DNA from: Pandoraea sputorum
Lineage (GTDB): Bacteria > Pseudomonadota > Gammaproteobacteria > Burkholderiales > Burkholderiaceae
Assembly: GCF_000814845.2 (NCBI RefSeq)
Contig: NZ_CP010431.2
Location: 62,001-126,000 of the forward strand
DNA: 64,000 nt
Direction of reading: 5' to 3'
Numbering within the stretch: position 1 is the stretch's first letter; every line of letters starts with the position of its first letter. Below the pieces are notes generated by a model. It saw only the letters and a list, made by a program, of their open reading frames with translations. It was not told the origin of the DNA and made no database searches. The translations under genes and the position numbers were made by a program. Below are positions 43,715 to 52,328 of this stretch, one piece after another.

Positions 43715-45133
43715 TCATCTCGGCGCGTCGCCGTGTGACTTCAGTGACCTCCTTGACCTCCAAGATGCCGGGCTGTCCTGACGACGTCGGCCACCTGCAT
43801 GAGCGCACCGTCGACCATTCGCGTCGCTGCCCGGCGAACCGAGGGCGACGCGAATGGTCGACGGTGCGCTCTGGCCCGGGGCGGCGAATGCATCGACCGG
43901 CGTTACGGCAACGCCACGCGCTTGTAGCGCGGCCACGATGTCGTCGCAGCGCAGGGCGGGGGTCGACGAAGGGATCGGCACCAGCCGGTGGAATGCGCCG
44001 GGATACCCCGTCGAGTCCAGCCCGGACAGGCATTGCATGGCAATCGCCTGTCGCTGGGTGGCCAGTGCGCGTTTGTGGGTGATCCAGCGGTCCATCGTAC
44101 CGTCCGAGAGCCAGCGGGAAGCCAGTTGCGCCATCAACGGCGCGGCACTCCACACACTGGCTCGCATCGCCGCATGCACGCGCGGCAGCAAAGCGGGTGG
44201 GGCGATGAGATAGGCGATGCGCAGCCCCGGTGCGCCGGGCTTGGACAGGCTGCACACTTCGAACGTCCGTTCCGGTGCGAGCAGACGAAGTGGCGGCGGG
44301 GCGTCCTCGACCAGAAAGCCGTAAGCACTGTCTTCGACGATCAGCAGGTCGTGACGCCGCGCGACGTCCACCAGCGCCAGACGCTGCGCGAGGGGCATCA
44401 CGCAGCCCAGCGGGTTGTGCAGCGTCGGCATGGTGTAGACGACGCGCAGCCGTCCGGCGTGGTGGCGGCAGAGCTTGTCCAGCGCTGCGGGATCGAGGCC
44501 ATCGGATGTCATCGGGACAGCGGCGAGCGGCACGTCGCGCATGGCTGCGAGCGCCTTCCAGCCGGGGTACGTAAGGGCCTCGACGGCGACCGTCTCACCC
44601 GCGCGGCACAACGCCAGTTGCAGCACGTCCAGCGCATGCTGCCCGCCTGCGCAGACGACCAGCGAATCGGGCGATAGCGCAACGCCGTCGCGACGCGACA
44701 GCCATTGCGCCGCTGCACGTCTGTCGGCCGGTGGCCCGTCGTGCGGCGAGTGGGCGAGCAACGCGCTCAGATCCCCGCCGGCGGCCATCTCACGCAGCGC
44801 CTGGCGCAACGCCTCGGTTTGCTCGGGCAGCACCGGGTAGTTGAACGCCAGATCCACGCCACCCAGCGCGCCCGGGGCCGGTGCCCACTGTGCGAAGGCA
44901 GCGGCGGCGCCTACGGCGGGCGAGCGCACGAAGGTGCCGCGTCCGATCTCGCCCACGGCGAGGCCACGTCGTGCGAGTTCGGTATAGATGCGCGTGACCG
45001 TGGACGTGGCGAGCCCGTGTGCGTCGGCGTAGTCGCGCTGCGGCGGCAGGCGCGTGCCCGAGGCGAGCTCGCCTGACGTGATCGCGTCGGCAAGCCGTTC
45101 GACGTGTTCGAGATAGCGGGCAGGGGCTGACAT
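43715..45133 (-). CDS. MocR/GntR-type regulator with aminotransferase domain; frameshifted C-terminus likely
   Basis: A 472-residue MocR regulator. It has a GntR winged helix (residues 1-70, LPPQRDYADAHGLATSTVTRIYTELARRGL) and a fold-type I aminotransferase domain with VVYTMPTLHNPLG, VEDSAYGFL and the PLP lysine in CSLSKPGAPGLRIAY. It is divergent from an MFS gene at 45251, its probable target. The last roughly 35 residues are Arg/Ser-rich and look non-native. In the next frame the same DNA gives MVDGALMQVADVVRTARHLGG, a plausible final MocR helix ending at a stop at 43741. Removing one A within the 27-bp inverted repeat would restore it. Confidence 0.85.
   Translation of the reverse strand: MSAPARYLEHVERLADAITSGELASGTRLPPQRDYADAHGLATSTVTRIYTELARRGLAVGEIGRGTFVRSPAVGAAAAFAQWAPAPGALGGVDLAFNYPVLPEQTEALRQALREMAAGGDLSALLAHSPHDGPPADRRAAAQWLSRRDGVALSPDSLVVCAGGQHALDVLQLALCRAGETVAVEALTYPGWKALAAMRDVPLAAVPMTSDGLDPAALDKLCRHHAGRLRVVYTMPTLHNPLGCVMPLAQRLALVDVARRHDLLIVEDSAYGFLVEDAPPPLRLLAPERTFEVCSLSKPGAPGLRIAYLIAPPALLPRVHAAMRASVWSAAPLMAQLASRWLSDGTMDRWITHKRALATQRQAIAMQCLSGLDSTGYPGAFHRLVPIPSSTPALRCDDIVAALQARGVAVTPVDAFAAPGQSAPSTIRVALGSPGSDANGRRCAHAGGRRRQDSPASWRSRRSLKSHGDAPR
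43801..43871. repeat. Perfect 27-bp inverted repeat inside the mocR 3' end
   Basis: The arms 43801-43827 and 43845-43871 are exact reverse complements, separated by 17 bp. They contain CCGTCGACCATTCGCG and its complement. The repeat coincides with the point where the MocR reading frame appears shifted. Confidence 0.9.
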
Positions 45134-45250
45134 GGAGGTGAAAATTGATCTCAGGACAATTCAATAATTGCACTGCATTCAGGCGCTGGCAATACTGAGC
45201 AATGCGCTGGGCAATGCGCAGTGTCCCCCCTCGATGTTCTCTTTCCGATC

Positions 45251-46444
45251 ATGCTCCCCACGACTTCTCCGCCGCCCCGTTGGGCGATTCCGCTCCTCGC
45301 CGTACAACTCTTCCTCGTGACGTTCTCCGTCAATCTGCAAGCGCCGCTGGTGCCGCACTACGCGGCGGCGAGCGGTTACGGCGCGGGGGCGCAGGCGCTG
45401 GCGTTTGCGTGTTACGTCGGTGCGCTGGTCCCGACCCTGCTGTTCCTTGCCGGGCTGTCGGATCGTGTCGGACGTCGCTTGCCGCTCGCCATCGCGCTCC
45501 TGTTCGGTCTCGTGGGCACGTGGCTGACGCTGCGCTGGCCGACGCTGGTTGCGCTCGGCGGCGCGCGCGCCTGCTACGGGCTGGCGACCGGCCTCGTCGC
45601 GGGCAGTGGCACGGCTTACATGACGGAGTTGTACGGAGATCGTGAAGACGCGGCAACGCGCGGCGCAGCGCTGGTCGCGGCGGCGACGTCGCTCGGCTTC
45701 GGCACCGGCGCGCTCGTCACAGGCCTGTGCCTGATCGTCGCGCCTTCGATGTTGCCGCCGCTGAGCTTGTGGACGTATCTACCGCTGGCGCTCGTTGCGG
45801 CACTCGCTGTCGCCGCGTTGCCTGCACCGGGACGTCACCCGAACGTGCCGTGGTTGCGCTGGCCGGTGCTCGCCCCCGGGACGGCGCCGCTGGGCACGGC
45901 GATTCTGCTCGCATGGGCCGCAGTGGGCGTTGTGATCGGTGTGGTGCCGTCGGCGCTGGCCGTGCACGGACATGCCGCGTGGGCGGGGTTCGCGACGTTC
46001 TTCGTCGTCTCGACCGGCCTGCTGTTCCAGCCAGCGGCTCGCCGCATGGTCCCGGTGCACGCCGTTCGGGTCGGGCTGGCGCTGGTGCCGCTGGGCTTCG
46101 TTGTGCTCGCGCTGGGGGTGGTGTACGTCAGCCTGCCCGCGATTCTCGCCGGTGCCGCCATCGCCAGTTCGGCGTGCTACGGCTTCACATATTTGGGAGG
46201 ACTGGCCGCCGTCAATTCGGCGGTCGCGCCAGCATTGCGTGCGCGGGCGGCCGCCGGGTATTTCCTGTTCGCGTACTTCGGCTTTTCGGTGCCGGTCGTC
46301 ACCAGCGGCTGGCTCGCGGATCGCTTCGGCATGCCCGTCGCCCTCGCTTTGTTCACTGCCGCGTTGATCGCGGGCAGTGCAGCGCTTGCGGTGGTGCTGC
46401 GTCGCGAGCGTGCATCGCCTACGCGTCCGGGGCGTCTGGTTTGA
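45251..46444 (+). CDS. MFS transporter, divergent from the MocR regulator
   Basis: A 397-residue twelve-segment MFS protein (first segment IPLLAVQLFLVTFSVNLQAPLVP; loop motif GLSDRVGRRLPLA). A GTG at 45221 in the same frame is an alternative start; neither has a clear ribosome site. Likely regulated by the divergent MocR protein, 117 bp away. Its last 26 bp overlap the convergent rpiR-type gene. Substrate unknown. Confidence 0.87.
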   Translation: MLPTTSPPPRWAIPLLAVQLFLVTFSVNLQAPLVPHYAAASGYGAGAQALAFACYVGALVPTLLFLAGLSDRVGRRLPLAIALLFGLVGTWLTLRWPTLVALGGARACYGLATGLVAGSGTAYMTELYGDREDAATRGAALVAAATSLGFGTGALVTGLCLIVAPSMLPPLSLWTYLPLALVAALAVAALPAPGRHPNVPWLRWPVLAPGTAPLGTAILLAWAAVGVVIGVVPSALAVHGHAAWAGFATFFVVSTGLLFQPAARRMVPVHAVRVGLALVPLGFVVLALGVVYVSLPAILAGAAIASSACYGFTYLGGLAAVNSAVAPALRARAAAGYFLFAYFGFSVPVVTSGWLADRFGMPVALALFTAALIAGSAALAVVLRRERASPTRPGRLV

Positions 46445-47366
46445 CCCGAGGGGCCGGTTTACTTGCGTTGTTCGAGCCAGTGCCCGACGGGCTGACGTAA
46501 GCCCCGGTGCCGTGCAACTGGTCTTCGGCCAGTTCCAGCGCGCGCACGGCGCCGCGTCCCTTGCGGGCGAGCAGCATCTCGACGAGCGTCTCCACCACGG
46601 CAATCCCCGCCGTGATCGACGGGAAGAACGACGGGCTTTCGTGCGAGAACAGCACCGTCACGTCCGCATCGAGCGCGAGCGGCGAGACTGTCGAGTCCGT
46701 GAGCGCCAGCACACGGGCACCGGCGGCGCGGGCCGCGCGCGTCACGATCAGCGCTTCGTTCGAATACGGCGCGAAGCTGATCACCACCACGACGTCGCGC
46801 GCCGAAAGCGCCCGCAATTCCATTTCCAACGTGCCCGCTTCGCCACGGATGAGGTGCACCGTCGGCCGGAACAGCCGGTAGACGTACTGGAACGTGAACG
46901 CAATCGGAAAGCACGCGCGAAAGCCTGCCACGTGCACCGTCCCCGCATTCGCGAGCAGATCGACGGCCGCGCCCAGCGAGTCGTTCGCGCCGGCTTCCGT
47001 CAGATCGAGGTTGTTGTGCTGCACGCGGAACATCTCGGGCACCATGCGCGCGGCGTCACCCTCGCGGATCACCTGTCGCGCGCGGCTCGCATACGGCTGC
47101 GGTCCGAGACGAATCGATTCGAGGAACAACTCCCGAAGGCCGTGCCATCCGTCGAAGCCGAGATGCTGCGCGAGTCGCACGAAGGTGGCCGGTTGCACAC
47201 CCGCTTCGGCGGCAATCGCACGCATCGAGCTGATCGGCACACGTTGCGGATGGTCGAGAAGAAAGCGCGCGCCCGCCTGAAATTGCGGGCTCAATTGAGA
47301 GTAGCGCTCACGCAGCAGAGCGTTGAGCTGGTCGAGCGTCTGCGGCAGCGCTGTGGCTTGTGTCAT
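46419..47366 (-). CDS. MurR/RpiR family regulator
   Basis: A 315-residue RpiR regulator. It has an N-terminal HTH_6 domain (residues about 10-85, with SSMRAIAAEAGVQPATFVRLAQHLGFDGWHGLRELF) and a C-terminal SIS domain (VHVAGFRACFPIAFTFQYVY and DVVVVISFAPYSNEAL). The SIS domain binds a phosphosugar-type or related ligand. It is divergent from the aminotransferase/BKACE pair and probably controls it. The palindrome AACATATGTT (47520-47529) lies between them. Confidence 0.9.
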   Translation of the reverse strand: MTQATALPQTLDQLNALLRERYSQLSPQFQAGARFLLDHPQRVPISSMRAIAAEAGVQPATFVRLAQHLGFDGWHGLRELFLESIRLGPQPYASRARQVIREGDAARMVPEMFRVQHNNLDLTEAGANDSLGAAVDLLANAGTVHVAGFRACFPIAFTFQYVYRLFRPTVHLIRGEAGTLEMELRALSARDVVVVISFAPYSNEALIVTRAARAAGARVLALTDSTVSPLALDADVTVLFSHESPSFFPSITAGIAVVETLVEMLLARKGRGAVRALELAEDQLHGTGAYVSPSGTGSNNASKPAPRVKPDAPDA

Positions 47367-47643
47367 TGGGGGATGGCAACACGGCGGCGAAAGAATGTAA
47401 CGATTGTTGCATGAAATGCCGCAAGCGCGCACGCCCTTTCCTCTGGGCCTGTGGCCTGCGGTGAAACACCGACTGTGGTAATGGTCTTGCGCGAAGTGTT
47501 GCGCTCGTAAAACACATGAAACATATGTTGCAAACGATAGGCGATGCGCCTACACTGAGCGGCATCGTTCGCGAGACCAATCGCCCGGCGGCCACCCGCC
47601 GGTCAGTCTCGTTTTGCATCATCTTTCCGTCAGAGGTTCAGGC
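47367..47643. promoter_or_regulatory. Divergent promoter region with AACATATGTT palindrome
   Basis: 277 bp. The palindrome AACATATGTT (47520-47529) is followed by GCAAAC. A related TGTTGCATGAAA sequence lies at about 47403-47414, so two half-related sites about 115 bp apart may bind the RpiR protein. Confidence 0.4.
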
Positions 47644-48987
47644 ATGACTCACGTGTTTCACCGCAATCCGCGCCAGACGTTGCCCGTCGCGGTCGGCGGT
47701 CAGGGAATCGAGTTGATCGACAGCAACGGCAAGCACTATCTCGACGCCTGCGGCGGCGCTGCCGTCTCATGCCTCGGCCACGGACATCCCCGCGTGATCG
47801 AGGCGATGCAGCAACAGGCGGCGCAACTGGCGTACGCCCATACGTCGTTCTTCACGACCGAAGTGGCCGAGCAACTGGCCGACACGCTTGCTGCGAGCGC
47901 GCCCGGCGATCTGAACCACGTGTATTTCGTGAGCGGCGGTTCCGAAGGCGTGGAGGCGGCGCTCAAACTCGCGCGTCAGTACTTCGTCGAGATCGGTCAG
48001 CCGCAGCGTCAGTTCTTCATCGCCCGCCGTCAGAGCTATCACGGCAACACGCTCGGCGCGCTCGCCATCGGTGGCAATGCCTGGCGACGCGAGCCGTTCC
48101 TGCCGTTGCTCGTACCGGCGCATCATGTCTCGCCGTGCTTCGCTTATCGCGAGCGTCTCGACGGCGAGAGCGATGCCGCGTACGTGCAGCGTCTGGCGGA
48201 CGAACTCGAAGCGAAGATTCTCGAACTGGGGGGCGACACGGTGATCGCGTTCGTTGCGGAAACCGTGGTCGGCGCGACGGCTGGCGCGGTGCCGCCCGTG
48301 GGCGACTACCTCAAACGCATGCGCGCCGTGTGCGACAAGTACGGCGTGCTGTTGCTGCTCGACGAAGTGATGTCCGGCATGGGGCGCACCGGTTATCTGT
48401 TCGCCTGCGAAGAGGATGGTGTGACGCCGGACATCCTGGTCATCGCCAAGGGCCTCGGCGCGGGGTATCAACCCATCGGCGCAATGCTGTGCTCGGACAA
48501 GATCTTCGACGCTGTCGTCGGTGGCTCGGGCTTCTTCCAGCACGGACACACGTACCTCGGACACGCCATGGCGTGTGCGGCGGCGCTGGCCGTGCAGCGC
48601 ACGATTGCCGACGAGAACCTGCTGGAGAACGTGCAGGCGCGCGGCGAGCAATTGCGTGCCCGTCTGCGCGAGGTGTTCGCCGATCACCCGAACGTGGGCG
48701 ACGTGCGCGGACGCGGGCTGTTCGTTGGCGTCGAATTCGTGGCCGACCGTGCCACGAAGCAAACGCTGCCGACGGCCGACAAGACACACGCGCGTTTGAA
48801 GGCCGCCGCCAAAGAACGCGGCCTGCTGATCTACCCGATGGGCGGCACGGTCGACGGCGTTCACGGCGACCATGCGCTGATCGCGCCGCCGTTCATCTGC
48901 CAGCCGGGCGACATCGACCGTATCGTCGAGCGACTGGCGCTTGCCGTGGCGGACGTCACCGGTGTGAAGGCCGGAGGCCTGGCATGA
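47644..48987 (+). CDS. Class III aminotransferase
   Basis: A 447-residue PLP aminotransferase of the class III (omega-amino acid) type. Seen: YLDACGGAAVSCLGHGHP near the start, the aromatic region SYHGNTLGALAIGG, the cofactor aspartate in LLLLDEVMSGMGRTG, and the PLP lysine in LVIAKGLGAGYQPIGA. It transfers amino groups from beta-, gamma- or omega-amino compounds or diamines to a keto acid. Its stop overlaps the next start by 4 bp (ATGA), giving tight translational coupling with the BKACE enzyme, whose substrate it may make. Ribosome site gagg. Confidence 0.92.
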   Translation: MTHVFHRNPRQTLPVAVGGQGIELIDSNGKHYLDACGGAAVSCLGHGHPRVIEAMQQQAAQLAYAHTSFFTTEVAEQLADTLAASAPGDLNHVYFVSGGSEGVEAALKLARQYFVEIGQPQRQFFIARRQSYHGNTLGALAIGGNAWRREPFLPLLVPAHHVSPCFAYRERLDGESDAAYVQRLADELEAKILELGGDTVIAFVAETVVGATAGAVPPVGDYLKRMRAVCDKYGVLLLLDEVMSGMGRTGYLFACEEDGVTPDILVIAKGLGAGYQPIGAMLCSDKIFDAVVGGSGFFQHGHTYLGHAMACAAALAVQRTIADENLLENVQARGEQLRARLREVFADHPNVGDVRGRGLFVGVEFVADRATKQTLPTADKTHARLKAAAKERGLLIYPMGGTVDGVHGDHALIAPPFICQPGDIDRIVERLALAVADVTGVKAGGLA

Positions 48988-49826
48988 CGAGACCTTACGC
49001 GCTGGCCGTCGCACCGAACGGCGCACGCCGCACGCACGCCGACCATCCGGCGCTGCCGATGACGCCCACGGAACTGGGTGAATGCGCCAAGGCGTGTCTC
49101 GACGCGGGCGCAGCCATGATTCATCTGCATGTACGCAAGGCAGACGGCACGCACAGCCTGGAAGTGGCGGACTATGCGGCGGGCATTGCGGCCGTTCGTC
49201 GCGCCGTGGGAGACGCGCTGGTGTTGCAGGTGACGACCGAGGCCGTCGGTATCTATACGCCCGAGCAGCAGATTGCGACGGTGCGCGCGCTGCATCCCGA
49301 AGCGATTTCGGTGGCGTTGCGCGAAGTGCTGCCCGATGCAGCACACGCGAGCGCGGCCGAGGCGTTCTTCGACTGGCTGTGGCACGAGCAGATCACGACA
49401 CAATACATCCTGTACGACACCGAGGACGTGGCGCACTACTGGCGCTTGCGCGCGAGCGGTGCGATTCGTCCCGGCCGCCATTGGGTGCTGTTCGTGCTCG
49501 GGCGCTACAGCAAAGGGCAGTTATCGTCGCCGTCGGACCTGCTGCCGTTCCTCGCCGCCTGGCAAGCCGGTGCGGACCGGCTCGGGGAAGCCGCCGACGC
49601 CACGCCGTGGGCGATGTGCGCCTTTGGGCCGCGCGAGGCCGAGTGCGCGCTGGCCGCAGTGTTGCAGGGCGGCCACGCCCGGATCGGCTTCGAGAACAAC
49701 CTTTACCTGCCGGACGGCAGCGTTTCTCCGGGCAATGCCGCGTCGCTTGGTGCGCTGACGGCCGCCGCCACCCCGCTGGCCCTCGCGCCCATGACGGCGG
49801 ACGCTCTGCGCGAACTGACGCGCTGA
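48984..49826 (+). CDS. BKACE-family beta-keto acid cleavage enzyme
   Basis: A 280-residue protein of the 3-keto-5-aminohexanoate cleavage (BKACE, DUF849) family, TIM-barrel zinc enzymes that split a beta-keto acid with acetyl-CoA. Family marks: AAMIHLHVRKADGTHSL (metal-binding HLH), VTTEAVGIYTPEQQ and the late ARIGFENNLYLPDG. The substrate of BKACE enzymes varies widely and follows the neighbouring genes. Here a coupled class III aminotransferase suggests that an amino acid or diamine is first transaminated to the keto acid. Confidence 0.92.
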   Translation: MTRPYALAVAPNGARRTHADHPALPMTPTELGECAKACLDAGAAMIHLHVRKADGTHSLEVADYAAGIAAVRRAVGDALVLQVTTEAVGIYTPEQQIATVRALHPEAISVALREVLPDAAHASAAEAFFDWLWHEQITTQYILYDTEDVAHYWRLRASGAIRPGRHWVLFVLGRYSKGQLSSPSDLLPFLAAWQAGADRLGEAADATPWAMCAFGPREAECALAAVLQGGHARIGFENNLYLPDGSVSPGNAASLGALTAAATPLALAPMTADALRELTR

Positions 49827-49840
49827 GCGTCGGGACCTCC

Positions 49841-49892
49841 GGCGGCGTCCGCTGACATCCGCTGACATCCGGTGACATCCGGCGACATCCGG
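49841..49892 (+). repeat. Tandem 10-bp repeat upstream of wspA
   Basis: Units in exact 10-bp register end in CATCC: GCTGACATCC twice (49851, 49861), GGTGACATCC (49871) and GGCGACATCC (49881), with degenerate copies before (49831, 49841). It lies between the BKACE stop and wspA. Confidence 0.85.
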
Positions 49893-50071
49893 ACAGCGGT
49901 CCACCCGGGCGCAAGCCGTGCCCGGGAGTGCGCGACAAATCAGAAATAAACCCAAATACACGGCCTGACCGACGTTGCCCGGCCGGGCCGCTGTAATAGA
50001 ATCGGCGTAACCTCAAAAAGGCCCGCGTCGCCCTCCCCGGCACCGGGCGTGAACACGAACGGGAGCGCGGC

Positions 50072-51721
50072 GTGAAACACTGGTCGATCCGACATCGCAT
50101 TCTGGCCAGTTTTGGCCTGATCCTTGCCCTGATGGCCCTCATGGCCGGCATCGCTTACACGCGGTTGTCCGCCATCGAAGTGGAGGCGCACAGTGTGGAA
50201 GCCGATTCCACGCCGGGCCTTTACTACAGCACGATGCTGCGCGGTGCCTGGTTCGAGAGCTATCAGTTGCTCCAGCAGGTGGTCGCCATCGACGACAACG
50301 ACAAGACCCGTGCGATCGACCTCGACACCTTGCGCACGGCCGATACCCGAATCGACGGCTGGATCAAGGATTACGGCACGACCGTCAATCGCGCCGTCGA
50401 TCGCATGCAATACGACGAGGTGCGCGGCGTGCGCACGCAATACGCGCGCATAAGCACTCAGGTGCTCAAGCTCGTGGCCGACGGTCAGATGCCCGCCGCT
50501 CGCGCCATGCTGACCGACCAGCTGTACCCCGAATGGGGCCGGGGGCGTTCCGCCATCCAACGTCTGGTCGACACGAACAAGACGTTTGCCGACGAGTCGA
50601 CGCATAACATCAACGAAGCCGTGACGGCCGCCAAGGCCACGCTGCTCACCACATTGGGCGTGGCGCTCGCGGCGGCTATCCTGGCTGGCTGGATGCTGTT
50701 CCGCGCGATCAGTGTGCCGCTCGCAAGCGTGATGCAGATTCTGGAGGTCATGCGCGCGGGCGATCTGACCAAGCGCCTCGATCTGGCGCGTCGCGATGAG
50801 TTCGGCGCGCTGGAGTCGGGCTTCAACCGGATGACGGACGAACTGACCGGTCTTGTCGGGCAGGCGCAGAAGTCGGCCTTGCAGGTGACGACGTCGGTGA
50901 CCGAGATTGCCGCGACATCGCGTCAGCAACAGGCCACTGCCTCGGAGACGGCGGCCACTACGACCGAGATCGGTGCGACCTCGCGCGAAATCTTCGCCAC
51001 GTCGCGCGATCTGGCGCGCACCATGACCGAGGTGGCGGGTGTGGCCGATCATGCCGCGTCGCTCGCGGGCACTGGCCACGTCGGCCTCACGCGCATGGAA
51101 GACGCCATGCGTCATGTGATGGACGCGGCAGGTTCCGTCAACGGCAAGCTCGGCATCCTCAACGAGAAGGCGGGCAACATCAATCAGGTGGTGACGACGA
51201 TCACGAAGGTCGCGGATCAGACCAACCTGCTTTCGCTGAACGCGGCCATCGAAGCCGAGAAAGCGGGCGAGTACGGTCGCGGTTTTGCGGTGGTGGCGAC
51301 CGAGATCCGGCGTCTGGCCGATCAGACGGCCGTGGCGACCTACGATATCGAGCAGATGATCAAGGAGATCCAGTCAGCGGTGTCGGCTGGGGTGATGGGC
51401 ATGGATAAGTTCGCCGAGGAAGTGCGTCGCGGCATGGACGAGATGCGTCAGGTCGGCGATCAGCTCGCGCAGATCATTGCGCAGGTGCAGACGCTGCCGC
51501 CGCGCTTCCAGGTCGTCAACGAAGGTATGCAGGCGCAGGCCACCGGCGCGGAGCAGATCAATCAGGCGCTGGTGCAGCTCTCCGAGGCGGCTCAACAGAC
51601 GGCAGAATCGTTGCAGCAGTCGAGTCAGGCCATCGAAGAGCTCAATCACGTCGCCAACGGTCTCAAGAGTGGGGTGTCGCGCTTCAAGGTGCAGGCGCTG
51701 CCGCCCACGGGACTGGTCTGA
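50072..51721 (+). CDS. wspA: WspA, surface-sensing methyl-accepting chemotaxis protein
   Basis: A 549-residue inner-membrane chemoreceptor, the input of the Wsp pathway. TM1 is at residues about 9-29; the periplasmic four-helix-type domain runs to about 185; TM2 is at about 190-212; HAMP runs to about 265. The signalling tip (about 376-418) reads [46 protein letters not shown] in place of the common ARAGE is typical of WspA. In Pseudomonas, WspA responds to surface contact or envelope stress and activates the WspE kinase. Start GTG with a ggga site. It is first of seven genes in the order wspABCDEFR. Confidence 0.95.
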   Translation: MKHWSIRHRILASFGLILALMALMAGIAYTRLSAIEVEAHSVEADSTPGLYYSTMLRGAWFESYQLLQQVVAIDDNDKTRAIDLDTLRTADTRIDGWIKDYGTTVNRAVDRMQYDEVRGVRTQYARISTQVLKLVADGQMPAARAMLTDQLYPEWGRGRSAIQRLVDTNKTFADESTHNINEAVTAAKATLLTTLGVALAAAILAGWMLFRAISVPLASVMQILEVMRAGDLTKRLDLARRDEFGALESGFNRMTDELTGLVGQAQKSALQVTTSVTEIAATSRQQQATASETAATTTEIGATSREIFATSRDLARTMTEVAGVADHAASLAGTGHVGLTRMEDAMRHVMDAAGSVNGKLGILNEKAGNINQVVTTITKVADQTNLLSLNAAIEAEKAGEYGRGFAVVATEIRRLADQTAVATYDIEQMIKEIQSAVSAGVMGMDKFAEEVRRGMDEMRQVGDQLAQIIAQVQTLPPRFQVVNEGMQAQATGAEQINQALVQLSEAAQQTAESLQQSSQAIEELNHVANGLKSGVSRFKVQALPPTGLV

Positions 51722-51794
51722 CATCGTCTATTCATTGATCGTTTAGCCGTCGCTAATTCAACGAATTTTCGCCGTTTCTTTCGCGGACACCGCC

Positions 51795-52328
51795 ATGTTG
51801 TTCCTGCGTTTCGCCATCGCGACCGATCACTACGTCATCGAAGCGGGCCACGTCGCCGAGGTGCTGCCGTGGCTGGCGCTCAAGCGTCTGCCCGCCGCAC
51901 CGGCATGGGTGGCGGGTGCGTTCAGCTATCGTGGCGAGTCCGTGCCGGTGATCGATCTGACGCGGCTCGCGACGGGGCGTGATGCGCCTGCGCGGCGCTC
52001 CACGCGCCTGGTGCTTGTGCACTACCCCGCACCCGGCCCGAACGCCCGGCGTCTGGGTGTGCTCGTCGAGCGCGCGACCGATACCTTGCGTGCCGATCCG
52101 GCGGCGTTTCAGACAAGCGGCGTCAACCTCCCCGAAGGCCGCTATCTCGGCCCGGTGCTCGATACCGACGATGGACTCGTGCAGTGGGTGCGCGTCGACC
52201 AGTTGCTGACGGCCGAAGCGCGCGCCATGCTGTTCGATGCGGCGACGGACGTGCTGGCAGATGAGGCAGAGGGCGCGGATGACGCGCGTAATGCGGGTGC
52301 GGCGAACGCAACGGAGGCGTCGTCATGA
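51795..52328 (+). CDS. wspB: WspB, CheW-like coupling protein
   Basis: A 177-residue CheW-domain protein (FAIATDHYVIEAGHVAEVLPW; then VAGAFSYRGESVPVIDLTRL). It links the WspA receptor to the WspE kinase. A C-terminal Ala/Glu/Asp-rich tail of about 25 residues follows the domain. The stop overlaps the wspC start by 4 bp. Confidence 0.93.
   Translation: MLFLRFAIATDHYVIEAGHVAEVLPWLALKRLPAAPAWVAGAFSYRGESVPVIDLTRLATGRDAPARRSTRLVLVHYPAPGPNARRLGVLVERATDTLRADPAAFQTSGVNLPEGRYLGPVLDTDDGLVQWVRVDQLLTAEARAMLFDAATDVLADEAEGADDARNAGAANATEASS

Noticed and set aside
43801..43871. Rho-independent terminator for the MocR gene
   Set aside because: The inverted repeat lies inside the coding region upstream of both candidate stops and has no T-run, so a terminator role is unlikely.
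47767..49344. 525-residue open frame opposite the aminotransferase
   Set aside because: Antisense shadow of two well-supported coupled genes.
49831..49897. CRISPR array
   Set aside because: The 10-bp units are contiguous with no spacers, and no cas gene is present.
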